Positions 36,418 through 46,918 of a DNA stretch of 64,000 nt are shown here, piece by piece. The stretch spans positions 1-64,000 of the forward strand of contig NZ_JAJIUJ010000015.1 of NCBI RefSeq assembly GCF_020880415.1, in the 5' to 3' direction. Origin of the DNA: Xanthomonas euvesicatoria pv. euvesicatoria. GTDB lineage: Bacteria; Pseudomonadota; Gammaproteobacteria; Xanthomonadales; Xanthomonadaceae. Each line of letters begins with the position of its first letter. Within the stretch, counting starts at the first letter, position 1. A model generated the notes under the pieces. It made no database searches. It was not told the DNA's origin and was given only the letters and a program-made list of their open reading frames with translations. The position numbers were made by a program, and so were the translations under genes.

Positions 36418-37221
36418 TCATACCAGCAGGGCTCCATGCGAGGGCCCGCGTTCCCAGAAGGCCAGCTCCTGCAACCGCTCGAACAGCGCCGGCGGCAACA
36501 CGCTGCGCCGGGGGACATACTGCACCCCGCGACGGACGCGATGCAGGCCCGGCATCTGCAACGCGGCATCGAAGCGTTCGGCCTCGGCCTGGACACCAGC
36601 ATAGTCGTGCGCGAACGCCGGCAGTTGCAGGAAGGCGTAGACCTGCTCCATCGCCTGCGCCGGCCGCTGCGCCAGCGTTTCGTAGCGCAACAGCAGCAGT
36701 CGATCGGCATGTTCGCCGTAGAACGCCTGGCGCAGCCCGTCCAGTGCATAGCCCACCACGCCGCGCGGCGCGGTCAGCAGGTCCGCGCGCAACGAGACCG
36801 AATCTTCCGGGTCGTAACCGAACAACGCCGACAAGCGCAGCGGCTGGGTCTGCGCCAGGCGCTCGAAGCTATCGACGACCCAGCCAACATCGCGAACGCA
36901 ACAGATGAGGCGGCTGTGCGGGAACAGCGTCGCCAGCCCTGTCAGGCGGCTGCACCAGGCGCGATTGGTGTCGAACACCGTGCCCAGCCCCTGGCGATCC
37001 TGGTAATAGGCGTCGAAGACCGAACGCAGCAGCCGCACCCGCTGTGCGTCGTCGATGTGCACGTTGGAGGGATGTTCCTCGCTCATGCCCATCAGCATCG
37101 CCGCGTACAGTCGCGCCACCGGCGAGGTGACATCGGCGTGCACATGCGGGTTCTGTCGCAGCAACGCGGCCAGCAAGGACGAGCCCGCCCGCGGCAGCCC
37201 GGAAATGAAATGGTAGTTCAC
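36418..37221 (-). CDS. raxST: Tyrosylprotein sulfotransferase RaxST
   Basis: 267 residues from GTG 37221. The PAPS-binding 5'-loop is FISGLPRAGSSLLAALL (5-21) and the 3'-phosphate site lies in LICCVRDVGWVVDSF. In the Rax system this enzyme sulfates Tyr41 of RaxX. The start is decided by a strong site (AGGGGAGG, 6 bases upstream of GTG 37221); the ATG 24 codons earlier lacks one and adds non-conserved sequence. The gene is divergent from raxX, with 423 bp between starts. Confidence 0.92.
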   Translation of the reverse strand: MNYHFISGLPRAGSSLLAALLRQNPHVHADVTSPVARLYAAMLMGMSEEHPSNVHIDDAQRVRLLRSVFDAYYQDRQGLGTVFDTNRAWCSRLTGLATLFPHSRLICCVRDVGWVVDSFERLAQTQPLRLSALFGYDPEDSVSLRADLLTAPRGVVGYALDGLRQAFYGEHADRLLLLRYETLAQRPAQAMEQVYAFLQLPAFAHDYAGVQAEAERFDAALQMPGLHRVRRGVQYVPRRSVLPPALFERLQELAFWERGPSHGALLV

Positions 37222-37644
37222 CTCGCGCCTCCCCTGTCCGATGCTGGTCGGCGGCGGCATGCCGGCGAGACGCATCGCCAGCCAAGCCTGCATCGCGTGC
37301 CACTAGCACACGCGGACGCGCTGCGCAAAGGCGCTGCGCTTTGCGAATGCCAGCGATCCGGCCGAGCGGTCGGGAGCGCTTGCCGTGACCGGCATCACAT
37401 CGGCACATGCCGGCACGGACCTGGCGGATGCGACGTTCGTTACCGCGCACACAGCGTCGTGCGCCGGCCCTGGGTCGCAACGGCACCCGCGCACGCTGGA
37501 TCGCATGGTGCTGTCCCCGGCTCTGCGGTCCAGCGACCACTGTCGCCTCACCGGCCAACGGGCAGATGGCCGAGGCGGTCACGCAGTCGTCCCTTCGGGC
37601 GGCGTGACGCTGCGTACGAAGGGAAAACCCGTGAGGACGTCAAC
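37222..37644. other. Divergent promoter region of raxST and raxX
   Basis: 423 bp without a gene between the raxST and raxX starts. It must hold both promoters. I could not assign specific boxes with confidence. A long plus-strand open frame crosses it but is an antisense artefact. Confidence 0.55.
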
Positions 37645-37824
37645 ATGAATCTGTCGAAAAAATCGCCAACCAATGGTGCGCAAGCGCTGCAGCGGCCCGC
37701 CGGGGCCAAGGGCCAGCTGGAGCCCCTGGACCAGCGTCTGTGGAAGCATGTCGGCGGTGGGGACTATCCCCCGCCGGGCGCCAATACCAAGCACGATCCG
37801 CCGCCCAAGAACGGGCACCACTGA
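37645..37824 (+). CDS. raxX: Sulfated signalling peptide precursor RaxX
   Basis: 59-residue precursor. The leader ends in LDQRLWKHVGGG, matching double-glycine leader spacing with hydrophobic residues at -12 (L), -7 (W) and -4 (V) for RaxB cleavage. The predicted core is DYPPPGANTKHDPPPKNGHH, with Tyr at position 41 as in X. oryzae RaxX, where sulfated Tyr41 is needed for recognition by rice XA21 and for mimicry of plant PSY peptides. GAGG lies about 8 bases before the ATG. From memory, X. oryzae pv. oryzae has Pro at 48 where this peptide has Thr, and Arg at 55 where this has Lys. Confidence 0.93.
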   Translation: MNLSKKSPTNGAQALQRPAGAKGQLEPLDQRLWKHVGGGDYPPPGANTKHDPPPKNGHH

Positions 37825-37908
37825 TCCGCCTGCGCGGGCAGTCGCGAGCGGGCGCTGCCGTTGCCGGACCACCCGGTAGCGGAGGGAACAGCGCCGCTCA
37901 AACCCCGG

Positions 37909-37939
37909 AGGCCGGATGAGGCGACTCGCCCGGCCTTTG
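37909..37939 (+). terminator. Possible raxX terminator
   Basis: A 7-bp stem (37909-37915 with 37930-37936) is followed by a short T-run. It is about 85 bp after the raxX stop and before the gcvP leader. Confidence 0.4.
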
Positions 37940-37982
37940 GCATTTCATGGCGCCGAAAAGCGTTTCGCCAAGCGGCTGGACG

Positions 37983-37999
37983 CTGGCTATACTAGCCAG
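37983..37999 (+). promoter_or_regulatory. Palindrome overlapping a -10-like box in the gcvP promoter
   Basis: A perfect 7-bp inverted repeat (CTGGCTA-TAC-TAGCCAG) spans 37983-37999 just before the glycine riboswitch. TATACT at 37988-37993 inside it resembles a -10 element. It could be an operator or simply a promoter with chance symmetry. Confidence 0.4.
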
Positions 38000-38002
38000 G
38001 CA

Positions 38003-38190
38003 ACACGGTGGGAGAAGCGGCACTGCCGCTGCCGAAGGCGCAACAGCCCGTAATCGCTCAGGCCCGATACCATCCGCAGTACAACTCTGGAGAGACCGGC
38101 CGATGCCGGCGCCGAAGGGGCACGAAACGCAGGCAGGCCGCGGGCCAGGCCGCGTTTTTAAACTCTCAGGCAAAAGGACAGAGGGGCGCG
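38003..38190 (+). ncRNA. Tandem glycine riboswitch upstream of gcvP
   Basis: Two glycine aptamers in series. The first has GGTGGGAGAAGC (38007 on), GCCGAAGGCGCAA and CGCTCAGGC. The second has ACTCTGGAGAGACC (38083 on), GCCGAAGGGGCACG and the terminal AACTCTCAGGCAAAAGGACAGAGGGG. These are the hallmark conserved blocks of the family, and both aptamers appear complete. It ends about 100 bp before the gcvP start, so it should switch gcvP expression on when glycine is abundant. Confidence 0.93.
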
Positions 38191-38290
38191 AGGAAGACTG
38201 CTGCTGCGGCAGGTCGTGGTGCGCGCATGCGCGTCATACCGGCCGTGATGCGGGTCGACCATTCGTCTGCCCCTACTCCGGATGCCCGCC

Positions 38291-41155
38291 ATGTCCCAGA
38301 CCCCGTCTTCCCTGCGCGACCTCGAACACCACAGCGCGTTCGTCGAGCGCCATATCGGCCCCAACGACGCGGAAATCGCCCAGATGCTGGACGTGGTCGG
38401 CCACGCCTGCCTGGATGCGCTGACCGATGCCATCGTGCCGGGCAACATCAAGTCGCCGGCGCCGCTGGCGCTGCCCGAGGCGATCACCGAAGAAGAAGCG
38501 CTGGCCAAGATCCGCGCCATCGCCGACAAGAACACCGTGTTCCGCAACTTCATCGGCCAGGGCTACTACGGCACCCACACGCCGAAGGTCATCCTGCGCA
38601 ACATCCTGGAAAACCCGGCCTGGTACACCGCCTACACACCGTACCAGGCGGAAATTTCGCAAGGCCGCATGGAAGCGCTGATCAACTTCCAGACCCTGTG
38701 CGCCGACCTCACCGGCATGCAGATCGCCAACGCCTCGCTGCTGGACGAAGCCACCGCCGCGGCCGAGGCAATGACGCTGGCCAAGCGTTCGGCCAAGTCC
38801 AGGTCCAACACGTTCTTCGTGCATGACGCAGTGCATCCGCAGACGCTGGAACTGCTGCGCACACGCGCCGAGCCGCTGGACATCGTGCTGCGCGTCGGCA
38901 CGCCGGAAGAAGCGCTGCAGGCCGAGTGCTTCGGCGTGCTGCTGCAGTACCCGGACAGCTTCGGTCATATCGGCGATCACGCTGCACTGGCAGACGCCGT
39001 GCACGCACAAGGCGGCCTGGTCGCGGTGGCCACCGATCTGCTTGCACTGACGCTGATCGCCGCCCCGGGGGAATGGGGCGCCGACATCGTGGTCGGCAAC
39101 TCGCAGCGCTTCGGCGTGCCGTTCGGTTTCGGCGGCCCGCATGCCGCGTTCATGGCCTGCCGCGATGCCTACAAGCGCTCGATGCCGGGCCGTTTGATCG
39201 GCGTGTCGATCGATGCCGCCGGCAACCCGGCGTATCGCCTGACCTTGCAGACCCGCGAGCAACATATCCGCCGCGAAAAAGCCACGTCCAACATCTGCAC
39301 CGCGCAGGTGCTGCTGGCGGTGATGGCGTCGATGTATGCGGTCTACCACGGCCCCGACGGCCTGACCCGCATTGCGCGACGCACCCATCGCCTGGCCGCG
39401 ATCCTGGCGGCGGCACTGCGCAGCGCCGGCGTTACCGTCGGCGAGCGCTTCTTCGACACCTTGCACGTCAAGGCGATCGATGCCAATGCCATCCACGCGC
39501 GTGCGCGTGCGGCCGGCATCAACCTGCGCGCGATCGACAGCGAAGCGGTCGGCATCAGCCTGGATGAAACCAGCACGCGCGCCGATGTGGTCGCACTGGC
39601 TGCGTTGTTCGGTGCGCAGGCGGATGTGGACGCGCTCGATGCCGCCACCGCCGACGCATTGCCGCAAGGCCTGCTGCGCACCACCCCGTTCCTGACCCAC
39701 CCGGTATTCAACACCCACCATAGCGAGCACGAGCTGCTGCGCTACATGCGCTCGCTGGCCGACAAGGACCTGGCGATGGATCGCACCATGATCCCGCTGG
39801 GCAGTTGCACGATGAAGCTCAACGCCACCGCCGAGATGATCCCGGTGACCTGGCCGGAGTTCGGTGCGATCCACCCGCTTGCACCGGCCGAGCAGTCTGC
39901 CGGCTACGCGCAGTTGATCGACGAGCTGGAAGCGATGCTGGTCGAGTGCACCGGCTACGACGCGGTGAGCCTGCAACCCAACTCCGGCGCGCAGGGCGAA
40001 TACGCCGGCCTGCTGGCGATCCGCGCCTATCACCGCTCCCGCGGCGAAGCGCACCGCGATATCTGCCTGATTCCCGAATCGGCGCACGGCACCAACCCGG
40101 CGTCGGCGCAGATGTGCGGCATGACCGTGGTGGTGACCAAGTGCGATGCCAACGGCAATGTGGACGTGGATGACATCCGCGCCAAGGCGGAAAAATATTC
40201 CGACCGCCTGGCGGCGCTGATGATCACCTACCCGTCCACCCACGGCGTGTTCGAAGAAGACGTGGTGGCGATCTGCGAAGCGGTGCATGCGCATGGCGGC
40301 CAGGTCTATACCGATGGCGCCAACATGAACGCGCTGGTCGGTGTCGCCAAGCCCGGCAAGTGGGGCTCGGACGTCTCGCACCTCAACCTGCACAAGACCT
40401 TCTGCATTCCGCACGGCGGCGGCGGCCCGGGCGTGGGCCCGTGTGCGGTGAAGTCCCACCTGGCCCCGTATTTGCCGAAGACGCTGGGCGGCGAAGGCGA
40501 TGTCGGCATGGTGAGCGCTGCAAGTTACGGCTCGGCCTCGATCCTGCCGATCAGCTGGATGTACGTGACCATGATGGGCAGCGCCGGTCTGCGCAAGGCC
40601 ACGCAAGTGGCATTGCTCAACGCCAACTACATCGCCAAGCGCCTGGCGCCGCACTACAAGACGCTGTATACCGGCCGCAACGGACTGGTGGCGCACGAGT
40701 GCATCCTCGACGTGCGCCCGCTGGAGAAGACCAGCGGCATCGGCGCCGAGGACATCGCCAAGCGGCTGATCGACTTCGGCTTCCATGCGCCGACCTTGAG
40801 CTTCCCGGTCGCCGGCACGCTGATGGTGGAGCCGACCGAAAGCGAATCGCAGCATGAACTGGACCGCTTCATCGACGCGATGATCCAGATCCGCGAAGAG
40901 ATCCGCGCCATCGAAGACGGCCGCCTTGACCGCGAGGACAACCCGCTCAAGCACGCGCCACATACCGCAACGCAGGTGTCGGCCAGCGAGTGGACGCATG
41001 CCTACCCGCGCGAACTGGCCGCCTTCCCGCTGCCCAGCCTCAAGCAGCAGAAGTACTGGCCGCCGGTGGCGCGCGTGGACAACGTCTACGGCGACAAGAA
41101 CGTGATGTGCGCCTGCATCCCGGTGGATGCATACAAGGAAGACGTCGAGGCCTGA
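38291..41155 (+). CDS. gcvP: Glycine dehydrogenase (decarboxylating), P-protein
   Basis: 954 residues; both halves of the homodimer-type P-protein are fused in one chain. It decarboxylates glycine with pyridoxal phosphate and passes the aminomethyl group to the H-protein lipoyl arm. The PLP lysine is in [15 protein letters not shown] at about K702. The start at MSQT (38291) matches E. coli GcvP better than the ATG three codons earlier. gcvT and gcvH are not adjacent. The gene is preceded by a tandem glycine riboswitch and followed by a strong terminator. Confidence 0.96.
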   Translation: MSQTPSSLRDLEHHSAFVERHIGPNDAEIAQMLDVVGHACLDALTDAIVPGNIKSPAPLALPEAITEEEALAKIRAIADKNTVFRNFIGQGYYGTHTPKVILRNILENPAWYTAYTPYQAEISQGRMEALINFQTLCADLTGMQIANASLLDEATAAAEAMTLAKRSAKSRSNTFFVHDAVHPQTLELLRTRAEPLDIVLRVGTPEEALQAECFGVLLQYPDSFGHIGDHAALADAVHAQGGLVAVATDLLALTLIAAPGEWGADIVVGNSQRFGVPFGFGGPHAAFMACRDAYKRSMPGRLIGVSIDAAGNPAYRLTLQTREQHIRREKATSNICTAQVLLAVMASMYAVYHGPDGLTRIARRTHRLAAILAAALRSAGVTVGERFFDTLHVKAIDANAIHARARAAGINLRAIDSEAVGISLDETSTRADVVALAALFGAQADVDALDAATADALPQGLLRTTPFLTHPVFNTHHSEHELLRYMRSLADKDLAMDRTMIPLGSCTMKLNATAEMIPVTWPEFGAIHPLAPAEQSAGYAQLIDELEAMLVECTGYDAVSLQPNSGAQGEYAGLLAIRAYHRSRGEAHRDICLIPESAHGTNPASAQMCGMTVVVTKCDANGNVDVDDIRAKAEKYSDRLAALMITYPSTHGVFEEDVVAICEAVHAHGGQVYTDGANMNALVGVAKPGKWGSDVSHLNLHKTFCIPHGGGGPGVGPCAVKSHLAPYLPKTLGGEGDVGMVSAASYGSASILPISWMYVTMMGSAGLRKATQVALLNANYIAKRLAPHYKTLYTGRNGLVAHECILDVRPLEKTSGIGAEDIAKRLIDFGFHAPTLSFPVAGTLMVEPTESESQHELDRFIDAMIQIREEIRAIEDGRLDREDNPLKHAPHTATQVSASEWTHAYPRELAAFPLPSLKQQKYWPPVARVDNVYGDKNVMCACIPVDAYKEDVEA

Positions 41156-41180
41156 TCGCCGCACCCGCGATGGCCAACAA

Positions 41181-41210
41181 AACCCAGCCGGTGACACGGC
41201 TGGGTTTTTT
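41181..41210 (+). terminator. Rho-independent terminator of gcvP
   Basis: A perfect 10-bp stem (41181-41190 with 41197-41206, loop GTGACA) is followed by four more Ts. It lies 25 bp after the gcvP stop codon. Confidence 0.9.
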
Positions 41211-41333
41211 ATTGCGCTGCGTGTGAATGCCCGGATGCCATACACGCCCCAGCGCGCTGCCAGCCGTTTTCCTGGCCTACACGTGCCACCAGGATGATGA
41301 CGGACGCTTTCATCCCACAGCAGACCCTGGCGC

Positions 41334-42968
41334 ATGCGTGAACTGAACTTTCTTGGTGCCGTTCTGGTGGCAGCCTGCCTGCTGATTGGCTGCGCACCGC
41401 GCCGTCCCGGCGAAGTGCCGGCGCTGGTGCACGCGCCCGATGCGCGTGCCGAAGTGGTGCAGACAACGGCCGGCCCGGTGCGCGGTGTGGCCAGTGCACA
41501 GGGTCGGGCATTCCTGGGGGTGCCGTTCGCGGCGCCGCCGGTGGGTGCACTGCGCTTTCGCGCACCGCAACCGCCAGCCGCATGGACGCAGGTCCGCGAT
41601 GCCACCCAGGCCGGCCCGGCCTGCCTGCCGCGCTATCGCTTCGGGCAGAAGCATGTGTCCGAAGATTGCCTCACGCTCAATGTCTACGCACCGCCCGGCC
41701 CGGCAGCAGCGCATCCACGCGCGGTGATGGTGTGGATCTATGGCGGTGCGCTGGAATTGGGCAGCAATGTCGACTACGACCTGAGCGCGTTGGCTGCGCG
41801 CCAGGATGTCATTGTGGTGGCACCCAACTATCGGCTGGGCGTGTTCGGTTTCTTCGCGCATCCAGGCCTGCGTGGCGAAGGCGAAGGCGCCTATGCATTG
41901 CTCGACCAGCAAGCGGCCTTGCGCTGGGTGCAACGCAATATCGCCGCGTTCGGCGGCGATGCGCACAACGTCACCGTGTTCGGCGAATCGGCCGGTGCGT
42001 GGAGCATCTGTTATCAGCTCGCCTCGCCCGGCGCGGCGGGGTTGTTTCAACGCGCCATCCTGCAAAGCGGCAGTTGCCTGGCGAGCGATTCCAGCGTGCC
42101 ACAGCGCGAGGCAGAAAGTGGCGGCGTCCGCATGGCGCAACGCCTGGGTTGCGCACGCACGCACGATGTTGCCGCATGCCTGCGCGCACTGCCGGCCGAA
42201 ACGCTGGCCGATGCAGTACCACAACGGCGCGGCCTGACCGGCAGCGATGCGTGGGCGCCGATGTCCGGCGGCCAGGCGTTGCCGCTGCCGCCGGCCGCCG
42301 CAATCGCCAGCGGTCGGCATGCGCAGGTGCCGGTACTGATGGGCACCAATCGCGATGAAGGGCGTTTGTTTGCGCAATTGCTGTCCTACATCGGCAAGCT
42401 CAACCTGCGCGGCGGATATGAAGCGCGCGTGCAACGCATGCATGCCTCTCCAGCCCCGGTGCTGACGCAATACGCAGCCGTTGCCGCGCAATCGCGCTGG
42501 GAGGCGTTCGCCGACATCGTGACCGATGGCGGCTTCGCCTGCCCCACACGCCGGCTGGGGCAGGCATTGCGCACGCATGCGCCGGTGTACGCCTACGAGT
42601 TCGACGACCCGCACGCGCCGTACGGTCTGTTACGCCTGCCGTTTTCGCCTGCATTGGGCGCGTTCCACGCCTCTGAACTGGTGTATCTGTTTCAGCGCCC
42701 GTGGGTACTCAGTGGCCGGGCGCAGTTCAGTCCGGCGCAGCAGGCGTTTGCCAATACGGTGCAGGATTATTGGGGTGCGTTCGCGCGCACCGGCGATCCC
42801 AACGGTGGCGGGCGGCCGCGGTGGCCGCTGTTTGATGGCGACACGCCGCTGACACTGTCGCCGCACAGGATCGGCGCAACGCCCGACTTCGTGCAGCGTC
42901 ATCGTTGTGCGTTCTGGGATGCGCGTGCAGACACTGCGACAACATCGGTGCAGCCATCGTCGCCGTGA
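41334..42968 (+). CDS. Type B carboxylesterase lipoprotein
   Basis: 544-residue alpha/beta hydrolase with a lipoprotein signal (lipobox LIGC, Cys20). The catalytic serine is in TVFGESAGAWS (about 214-224), the oxyanion-hole loop is VWIYGGALELGS, and SEDCLTLNVYAP is the type B signature. The acid residue sits in GTNRDEGRLF, and the His probably in LGAFHASELVY. It hydrolyses esters at the cell envelope; the substrate is unknown. Confidence 0.9.
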   Translation: MRELNFLGAVLVAACLLIGCAPRRPGEVPALVHAPDARAEVVQTTAGPVRGVASAQGRAFLGVPFAAPPVGALRFRAPQPPAAWTQVRDATQAGPACLPRYRFGQKHVSEDCLTLNVYAPPGPAAAHPRAVMVWIYGGALELGSNVDYDLSALAARQDVIVVAPNYRLGVFGFFAHPGLRGEGEGAYALLDQQAALRWVQRNIAAFGGDAHNVTVFGESAGAWSICYQLASPGAAGLFQRAILQSGSCLASDSSVPQREAESGGVRMAQRLGCARTHDVAACLRALPAETLADAVPQRRGLTGSDAWAPMSGGQALPLPPAAAIASGRHAQVPVLMGTNRDEGRLFAQLLSYIGKLNLRGGYEARVQRMHASPAPVLTQYAAVAAQSRWEAFADIVTDGGFACPTRRLGQALRTHAPVYAYEFDDPHAPYGLLRLPFSPALGAFHASELVYLFQRPWVLSGRAQFSPAQQAFANTVQDYWGAFARTGDPNGGGRPRWPLFDGDTPLTLSPHRIGATPDFVQRHRCAFWDARADTATTSVQPSSP

Positions 42969-43025
42969 CAGGGCGATCGGTGTGATGCGACCGCCACCCT
43001 CATTCCAACGCGACAGGAACCCATC

Positions 43026-43880
43026 ATGTCCGAATCGTCTTCCCCTTCCTGCGCACAGGTGCGCCTGCGCAACGGGCGTCGCGTGCCCGCATTAGGTCTG
43101 GGCTCCTGGAACCTGGGCCAGGGCCGGCATGCGCCCGAGCAGGAAATTCAGGCGCTGCAACTCGGTCAGCAATTGGGGATGCAGCTGATCGACACCGCCG
43201 AGATGTACGGCAATGGCCGCTCTGAGCAACTGATCAGCCAGGCCATCGGCCGTGCGCAGCCGCCCTACGTGGTGTCCAAGGTGTTGCCCGGCAATGCCAG
43301 CGCCCGCGGAATCGCACGCGCCTGCGAAGCCAGCCTGCAACGGCTGGGGGTGCGCACCTTGGATCTGTATTTGCTGCACTGGCGTGGCGGCAGCGATCTG
43401 GCCGAAGTGGTGGATGCATTCGAAGCACTACGCGATGCCGGCAAGATCCGCGATTGGGGCGTGTCCAACTTCGATGTCGATGACATGGAGGAGCTCTGGG
43501 CAATCGATGGCGGCTCGCGTTGCCTGGTCAACCAGGTGCTGTACCACGCTGGCAGCCGCGGTATCGAATTCGACCTGTTGCCGTGGTGCGCCGCGCACGA
43601 GGTGGCCGTGATGGCCTATTCGCCGCTTGGCAGCCGCGCGTTGCTGGATCATCCGGTCTTGCACGCCATCGGCGAGCGTCGTGGCGTTGCAGCCACCGCG
43701 GTGGCGCTTGCGTGGGCGATCCGCAGCGGCAATGTCATCGCCATTCCCGAATCCGGAACGCCGGCGCATGTGCGTGCCAATGCCGCGGCCTGCACGCTGC
43801 AATTGCACGCAGACGATCTTGCCGAGATCGATCGCGCCTTCGCGCCGCCTACCCGCAAACAGCCGCTGGATCTGCTGTAA
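43026..43880 (+). CDS. Aldo/keto reductase
   Basis: 284-residue NADPH-dependent TIM-barrel oxidoreductase. The catalytic tetrad is visible: Asp and Tyr in LIDTAEMYGNGRSE, Lys in YVVSKVLPGN and His in YLLHWRGG. The C-terminal NADP-binding segment IAIPESGTPAHVRANAAA is also present. It begins 57 bp after the esterase gene. The substrate is not predictable. Confidence 0.92.
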   Translation: MSESSSPSCAQVRLRNGRRVPALGLGSWNLGQGRHAPEQEIQALQLGQQLGMQLIDTAEMYGNGRSEQLISQAIGRAQPPYVVSKVLPGNASARGIARACEASLQRLGVRTLDLYLLHWRGGSDLAEVVDAFEALRDAGKIRDWGVSNFDVDDMEELWAIDGGSRCLVNQVLYHAGSRGIEFDLLPWCAAHEVAVMAYSPLGSRALLDHPVLHAIGERRGVAATAVALAWAIRSGNVIAIPESGTPAHVRANAAACTLQLHADDLAEIDRAFAPPTRKQPLDLL

Positions 43881-44087
43881 AACATGGATAGTCGCGCCCG
43901 CTTGTCTGCGCATCTGCACGGCTGCGCGTGTGCGTGCTCGTGATCGCTGCAACATGCAACTGCGACGTCGCGCAATGTTTGCTGCACATGTGAGTTTTCG
44001 TTCGCAAGCAGACACATGCAATTAACAGCGCCACTCCCAGGCTTTATTGCTCAGCCCGCATCCCAAGCCCGCCAGAGTGGAGTTCCT

Positions 44088-46196
44088 ATGGCCAAGTCCC
44101 CCAGCAAATCCGCGCAGGTCCCTGCCCTCGCACCTGCCAACACCACCGTCGATGGGTCGCGCGGTACTGGCGATGAATTGCACCAGAAGGCAGGCGGCAC
44201 GCACCCGCAGCTGACCACCAACCAGGGCATTCCGGTAGGTGACAACCAGAATTCGCTCCGCGCCACCCCGCGCGGCCCGACGTTGCTGGAAGATTTCATC
44301 CTGCGCGAAAAGATCACCCACTTCGATCACGAACGCATTCCCGAGCGCATCGTGCATGCGCGCGGCAGTGCCGCCCACGGCTATTTCGAGCTCACCAAGT
44401 CGTTGAGCCAGTACACCACCGCCAAGATCTTTACCGAGGTGGGCGAAAAGACCCCGTTATTCACCCGTTTTTCCACTGTCGCAGGCGGCGCCGGCTCGGT
44501 GGATACGCCGCGCGATGTGCGCGGGTTTGCGGTGAAGTTCTACACCAAGGAAGGCAACTGGGATCTGGTCGGCAACAACATCCCGGTGTTCTTCATCCAG
44601 GATGCGATGAAGTTCCCGGACCTGATTCATGCGGTGAAGATGGAGCCGGACCGGGGCTTCCCGCAGGCTGCCAGCGCGCATGACACGTTCTGGGATTTCA
44701 TTTCGCTGACACCCGAATCGATGCACATGGTGATGTGGGCGATGAGCGACCGCACCATTCCGCGCTCGCTCCGCATGATCGAGGGTTTCGGCATCCACAG
44801 TTTCCGATTCCTCAATGACAAGGGCGAAAGCACCTTCGTCAAGTTCCATTGGCGGCCCAAGCTGGGCCTGCAATCGACGATCTGGGACGAGGCGGTCAAG
44901 ATCGCCGGCGCCGATCAGGATTTCCACCGCCGCGACCTGTTCGAAGCAATCCAGAACGGCGATTTCCCCGAGTGGGAACTCGGCGTGCAATTGTTCACCG
45001 AAGCCCAGGCAGCAACGTTCCCGTTCGATCATCTGGATTCGACCAAGGTCATTCCCGAAGAGCTTGTGCCGTTGCAAATCGTCGGCCGCATGGTGCTCGA
45101 CCGCTGGCCGGACAACTTCTTTGCCGAAACGGAGCAGGTTGCCTACTGCCCGGCCAACATCGTGCCCGGCATCGACTTCAGCAACGACCCGCTGCTGCAA
45201 GGCCGCCTGTTCTCGTATCTGGATACGCAGCTGAGCCGCCTGGGCGGGCCGAACTTCCATCAGATTCCGATCAACGCACCCAAGTGCCCGTTCGCCAACA
45301 ACCAGCGCGACGGTCACATGCAGATGAGCGTACCCAAGGGCCGCGTCGCCTATGAGCCCAGTTCGCTGCAGGCCGATGCGCCGCGTGAAGCGCTGCGTGG
45401 TTTCCCCAGCCATGCAACTGCGGCCGAAGAAGGCACCAAGGGCCGGGTGCGTGCAGAACGCTTTGCCGACCATTACAGCCAGGCGCGGCTGTTCTTCCGC
45501 AGCCAGACCGCACCGGAACAGGCTCATATCGCCTCGGCATTGGTGTTCGAACTGTCGAAGGTGGAAACCGCCCACGTACGCGAGGCCATCGTGGGTCATC
45601 TGCGCCATATCGACCAGGAGCTGGCGCAACGTGTGGCCGATGGCATGGGCATGACCGCCCTGCCGCCAGCACCGCCGGCTGCAGTGGCGCCGATCGACAT
45701 GCCGCTCTCGCCTGCCTTGCAGGTCATCGGCAAGATGAAGGACACCCTGAAAGGGCGCACGGTGGGCATCCTGATTCACGACGGCTCCGATGCCGCGGCG
45801 ATCAAGGCCGTACGCAAGGCGGCCGAAGCTGCGGGTGCGACGGTCAAGATCGTTGCGCCCAAGCTCGGCGGCGCCAAGCTTAGCGACGGCAAGCCGTTGG
45901 CCGCCGATGGGCAGCTGGCTGGGACGCCTTCGGTGGTGTTCGACGCGGTGGCGGTATTGCTGTCCTCGGAAGCGGCCAAGCTGCTGACACGCGAATCGGC
46001 GGCGCTGGATTTTGTGAGCTTTGCCTGGGCGCATCTGAAAGCCATCGCATTCGACGAAGGCGCGCAGTTGTTGTTGAAGGCCGGCAACGTCGGCAAGGAT
46101 GCGGGCGTCGTTCCGGCCGCCGATACCAAGGCATTCATTACCGCAGCGAAAACCCGCCAGTGGGCACGCGAGCCGAAGGTGCGCATGCTGGCGTAA
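44088..46196 (+). CDS. katE: Large-subunit monofunctional catalase HPII
   Basis: 702 residues. The catalase core has the distal His in [29 protein letters not shown], and the heme axial Tyr in [16 protein letters not shown]-terminal flavodoxin/DJ-1-like domain (about 565-702, [20 protein letters not shown] split) marks the large-subunit clade like E. coli KatE (753 residues). It removes hydrogen peroxide, relevant to plant oxidative burst. ATG 44088 has AGAGTGGAG upstream; an earlier in-frame ATG lacks one. A strong hairpin follows. Confidence 0.95.
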   Translation: MAKSPSKSAQVPALAPANTTVDGSRGTGDELHQKAGGTHPQLTTNQGIPVGDNQNSLRATPRGPTLLEDFILREKITHFDHERIPERIVHARGSAAHGYFELTKSLSQYTTAKIFTEVGEKTPLFTRFSTVAGGAGSVDTPRDVRGFAVKFYTKEGNWDLVGNNIPVFFIQDAMKFPDLIHAVKMEPDRGFPQAASAHDTFWDFISLTPESMHMVMWAMSDRTIPRSLRMIEGFGIHSFRFLNDKGESTFVKFHWRPKLGLQSTIWDEAVKIAGADQDFHRRDLFEAIQNGDFPEWELGVQLFTEAQAATFPFDHLDSTKVIPEELVPLQIVGRMVLDRWPDNFFAETEQVAYCPANIVPGIDFSNDPLLQGRLFSYLDTQLSRLGGPNFHQIPINAPKCPFANNQRDGHMQMSVPKGRVAYEPSSLQADAPREALRGFPSHATAAEEGTKGRVRAERFADHYSQARLFFRSQTAPEQAHIASALVFELSKVETAHVREAIVGHLRHIDQELAQRVADGMGMTALPPAPPAAVAPIDMPLSPALQVIGKMKDTLKGRTVGILIHDGSDAAAIKAVRKAAEAAGATVKIVAPKLGGAKLSDGKPLAADGQLAGTPSVVFDAVAVLLSSEAAKLLTRESAALDFVSFAWAHLKAIAFDEGAQLLLKAGNVGKDAGVVPAADTKAFITAAKTRQWAREPKVRMLA

Positions 46197-46918
46197 CCGT
46201 GGGAAGACCAGGTACCCGGGTTTGAAACCGAGGCACGCCACATTCGCCGCGCTGACGGCCCCCAACCCTTCAGTTTTCGCCGCTACCGCGCGTTTGCGCG
46301 GTAGCGGCAGGTTACTGCGCATTTCCACGTCAAGCGCTAGCTGTTTCGCGTTAGCCACAGCTTCGATCGCGCAACCAGCATGCGCACTGCGCGATGTTCG
46401 TTACCAGGCCGCGATGGAGCACCCTGACGCGAGCGAGGTTTACCTGTCGCTCCCGTCCAAGGTCATGTAGGTCGCGTCGATGACGACGCTCGGTCGCTAT
46501 TCGCTTCCCGGATGACGATTACGCCAACTGGCGTTGCTTGGGATTGGCCGCATTGCAGAATGTGCCGCTAGTCACTGGAGCACGGTATGGAATCTCGGAT
46601 CACCCCGACCTCTGGCGCAGCAAACTTGCCGCTTCCTGCAGCCGATGACGCGGCGTTACCACGCAGCCCGGCGACCGACGACGATCGGCACCACCGCACT
46701 GATGCCCGATTGGCTGGACTAACGCCCCGCCGCAGCGCGGCGCGGACCAGCACAGCCACCGCGCTCGATTGCGTAATGCCGGACGCCGCGGCAGCAGGAG
46801 CATCGGCGCGCCTGCCTCGGCTCCCGTCGTAAATCGCCCGGATAGACCTCTATTCTCGATCATTCGGCCTATCGCGTTTCTAGCCACCAGGGCCGACATC
46901 GGCGGCCATCGCCACCCG
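46197..46918. other. Long intergenic region after katE
   Basis: 722 bp with no convincing gene; the open frames here have poor codon use. It contains the hairpin at 46279-46308 and must hold the promoter of the next ORF pair. I searched for a PIP box (TTCGB-N15-TTCGB) on the plus strand and found none with correct spacing. Confidence 0.55.
46279..46308. terminator. Perfect hairpin downstream of katE
   Basis: A perfect 13-bp GC-rich stem (46279-46291 with 46296-46308, loop GTTT) starts 83 bp after the katE stop. There is no T-run, so it may be a terminator of the kind lacking a U-tract, an mRNA 3'-end stabiliser, or a repetitive extragenic element. Confidence 0.5.

Noticed and set aside
36436..37644. 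Long plus-strand frame running into raxX in the same frame
   Set aside because: It is antisense to raxST, has no protein-like features, and raxX has its own ribosome site and ATG at 37645. The upstream frame is a chance opening.
38273..41605. 1110-codon open frame on the minus strand opposite gcvP
   Set aside because: It is antisense to a clearly identified gcvP, its product is rich in His/Arg/Gly with no domain, and long antisense frames are expected in high-GC DNA.
46345..46366. TTCGC-N12-TTCGA resembling a PIP box upstream of the 46919 ORF
   Set aside because: Spacing is 12 rather than 15 and the second half ends in A, which is outside the consensus. It is also 550 bp from the ORF.
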